A program made the position numbers and the translations under genes. Below the pieces are notes generated by a model that saw only the letters and a program-made list of their open reading frames with translations, was not told the origin of the DNA and did not search any database. Below, one piece after another: positions 12,664 through 13,776 of a stretch of 13,776 bases of DNA. This stretch comes from JAWXCB01 sp034440455 (lineage in GTDB: Bacteria; Bacteroidota; Bacteroidia; Chitinophagales; CAIOSU01): contig JAWXCB010000039.1 in NCBI GenBank assembly GCA_034440455.1, positions 1 to 13,776 on the forward strand. Direction: 5' to 3'. Within the stretch, counting starts at the first letter, position 1, and each line of letters starts with the position of its first letter.

Positions 12664-13776
12664 ATGTATTTTCTCAGATTAGGGCTTTCATCAACATCTT
12701 TTCAACCCCTTGTCAATCGACACTCTGGCGACTATAAGGTAAGAGATTTTAGTTGTTGGAAACAATTCCTTTGCATGGCGTTTGGTCAACTTACCCATCG
12801 GGAAAGTTTGAGCGATACCATACTTTGCCTCAAAGCAAATGCCGGTAAAATGTATCATCTCGGTATTGGCGGATTAGTGGCAAACAGCACCCTTACCAGA
12901 GCCAATGAGAACCGTTCTTATCTCATTTATCAAGACCTTGCGATGCTGCTTATAAAAGAAGCAAAGCAATTGTATCTAACCGATGATGATTTGGAAGTGC
13001 AACTGAAAGGAAACGTATTTGCCATTGATGCAACAACAATTGATTTGTGCTTATCCACTTTTTATTGGGCCACTTTTCGCAGCACAAAAGCCGGAATAAA
13101 ACTGCATACGCAAATAGATTTGAAAACATCCATTCCAGAGTTTATACTTTTTTCCAACGCCTCTGTACATGATGTAAATGTATTGGATGTTATCCATTTT
13201 GAAACCGGAAGTTTTTATGTGATGGACAGAGGATACGTTGACTACATGCGGCTTTACAGGATTCATTTATGCGGAGCGTTCTTTGTTACAAGATGCAAGG
13301 ACAACATGAATTACAGAAGACTCTATTCACACAAAACGGATAAAACGAAAGGTGTTATTTACGACCAAACCATTATGCTCAACGGACATTATGCCGCAAA
13401 AGATTATCCCGAAAAAATCCGCAGGATAAAATTCAGGGATGCAGAAACAGGCAAGGTTTTAATTTTTCTGACCAACAACTTTCATCTGCCCGCAAAAGAG
13501 AGAGCACAGTTGTACAAGCATAGATGGAAAATTGAATTGTTTTTCAAGTGGATTAAACAGCATCTCAAAATCAAATCTTTTTGGGGGCAATCTGAAAATG
13601 CAGTCAAAACACAAGTATGGATTGCAGTGTCAATTTATGTGTTGGTAGCTATCGCAAAGAAGAAATTTATGCTCCAACAAAGCCTCTACGAAATCTTACA
13701 AATTCTGAGCATCTCCATTTTTGAAAAAATGCCCATAAATCAACTGTTTCAGCAACCGCAATTACATAATCTCACA
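12664..13776 (+). CDS. IS4-family transposase, N-terminal frameshift likely, C-terminus beyond the window
   Basis: The frame runs open for 371 codons from ATG 12664 to the last base. Residues about 13-60 look like the DUF4372 N-terminal domain (DYKVRDFSCWKQFLCMAFGQ, 23-42). The catalytic core follows: D122 (FAIDATTID), D188 (VMDRGYVD) and the Y2R3E6K motif Y284, R287, E291, K298 of the IS4 family. These all look intact. Related transposases usually begin MN-x-GKYVF, and exactly that (MNRGKYVFSQIRAF) occurs from ATG 12648 in another frame, which stops at 12735-12737. A 1-nt insertion or a 5-nt deletion around 12688-12705 would explain the break. ATG 12664 has GAGG five bases upstream, so a shortened protein may still be made. 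The frame lacks only the last 10-20 residues expected for the family. Confidence 0.82.
   Translation, partial: MYFLRLGLSSTSFQPLVNRHSGDYKVRDFSCWKQFLCMAFGQLTHRESLSDTILCLKANAGKMYHLGIGGLVANSTLTRANENRSYLIYQDLAMLLIKEAKQLYLTDDDLEVQLKGNVFAIDATTIDLCLSTFYWATFRSTKAGIKLHTQIDLKTSIPEFILFSNASVHDVNVLDVIHFETGSFYVMDRGYVDYMRLYRIHLCGAFFVTRCKDNMNYRRLYSHKTDKTKGVIYDQTIMLNGHYAAKDYPEKIRRIKFRDAETGKVLIFLTNNFHLPAKERAQLYKHRWKIELFFKWIKQHLKIKSFWGQSENAVKTQVWIAVSIYVLVAIAKKKFMLQQSLYEILQILSISIFEKMPINQLFQQPQLHNLT

Larger units (their letters stand above)
12541..13776 (+). mobile_element. IS4-family insertion sequence, right end missing
   Basis: A DDE transposase frame of IS4 type fills the right end of the window and is cut by the edge. 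The left boundary lies somewhere in the gene-free stretch 12541-12647. The terminal inverted repeat and target duplication cannot be fixed without the right end. That stretch contains a GC-poor segment ending in a perfect hairpin at the transposase start. No passenger gene is visible. Confidence 0.75.

Overview
The window reads as a chromosomal segment of a member of the Bacteroidota. The signs are a very large secreted protein ending in the gliding-motility-associated C-terminal sorting domain (type IX secretion cargo), several short-lipobox lipoproteins, a DUF3109 protein, a Kazal-type lipoprotein, start codons with little Shine-Dalgarno sequence, and an IS4-family transposase with the N-terminal domain (DUF4372) common in this phylum. 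Genus or species cannot be told from the sequence. No rRNA, tRNA, CRISPR array or phage module was seen.

Layout. Bases 1-2758 (minus strand) hold the 5' part of a phytanoyl-CoA-dioxygenase-like gene, a sulfotransferase and a Wzt/TagH-type ABC-transporter ATPase with a C-terminal cargo-binding domain. They look like the edge of a surface-polysaccharide locus, although the partner permease is not in view. After about 210 bp without a gene, bases 2970-8630 (minus) hold four nearly seamless genes, transcribed from high to low coordinates: a lipoprotein with an unusual CX4CH cytochrome-c-like motif, a small lipoprotein, an unrecognised 231-aa protein with a loose gamma-glutamylcyclotransferase look, and a 1173-aa secreted protein (signal peptide, CUB domain, seven ~71-aa repeats, PKD domain, sorting domain). 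Overlaps or gaps of -4, 1 and 0 nt make this a clear operon and the least explained unit of the window.

Bases 8692-10046 (minus) hold a DUF3109 cysteine-rich protein and an RsmI-like methyltransferase, separated by a hairpin-forming repeat. Bases 10104-12540 are mostly plus strand: a 3-methyladenine DNA glycosylase, a convergent Kazal lipoprotein (minus), a fluoroacetyl-CoA-thioesterase-like hotdog protein overlapping smpB by 8 nt, and an FkbM-type methyltransferase. The right end is an IS4-family insertion sequence cut by the window edge. Its transposase appears frameshifted near the N-terminus, and a perfect 11-bp hairpin covers the ancestral start codon.

Most of the window is housekeeping or common accessory content. 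The parts most worth a second look are the four-gene lipoprotein/secreted-protein operon, the exact conservation of the FlK-type catalytic spacing in the thioesterase, and the hairpin and frameshift at the IS transposase start. Nothing here can be declared a new system from sequence alone.
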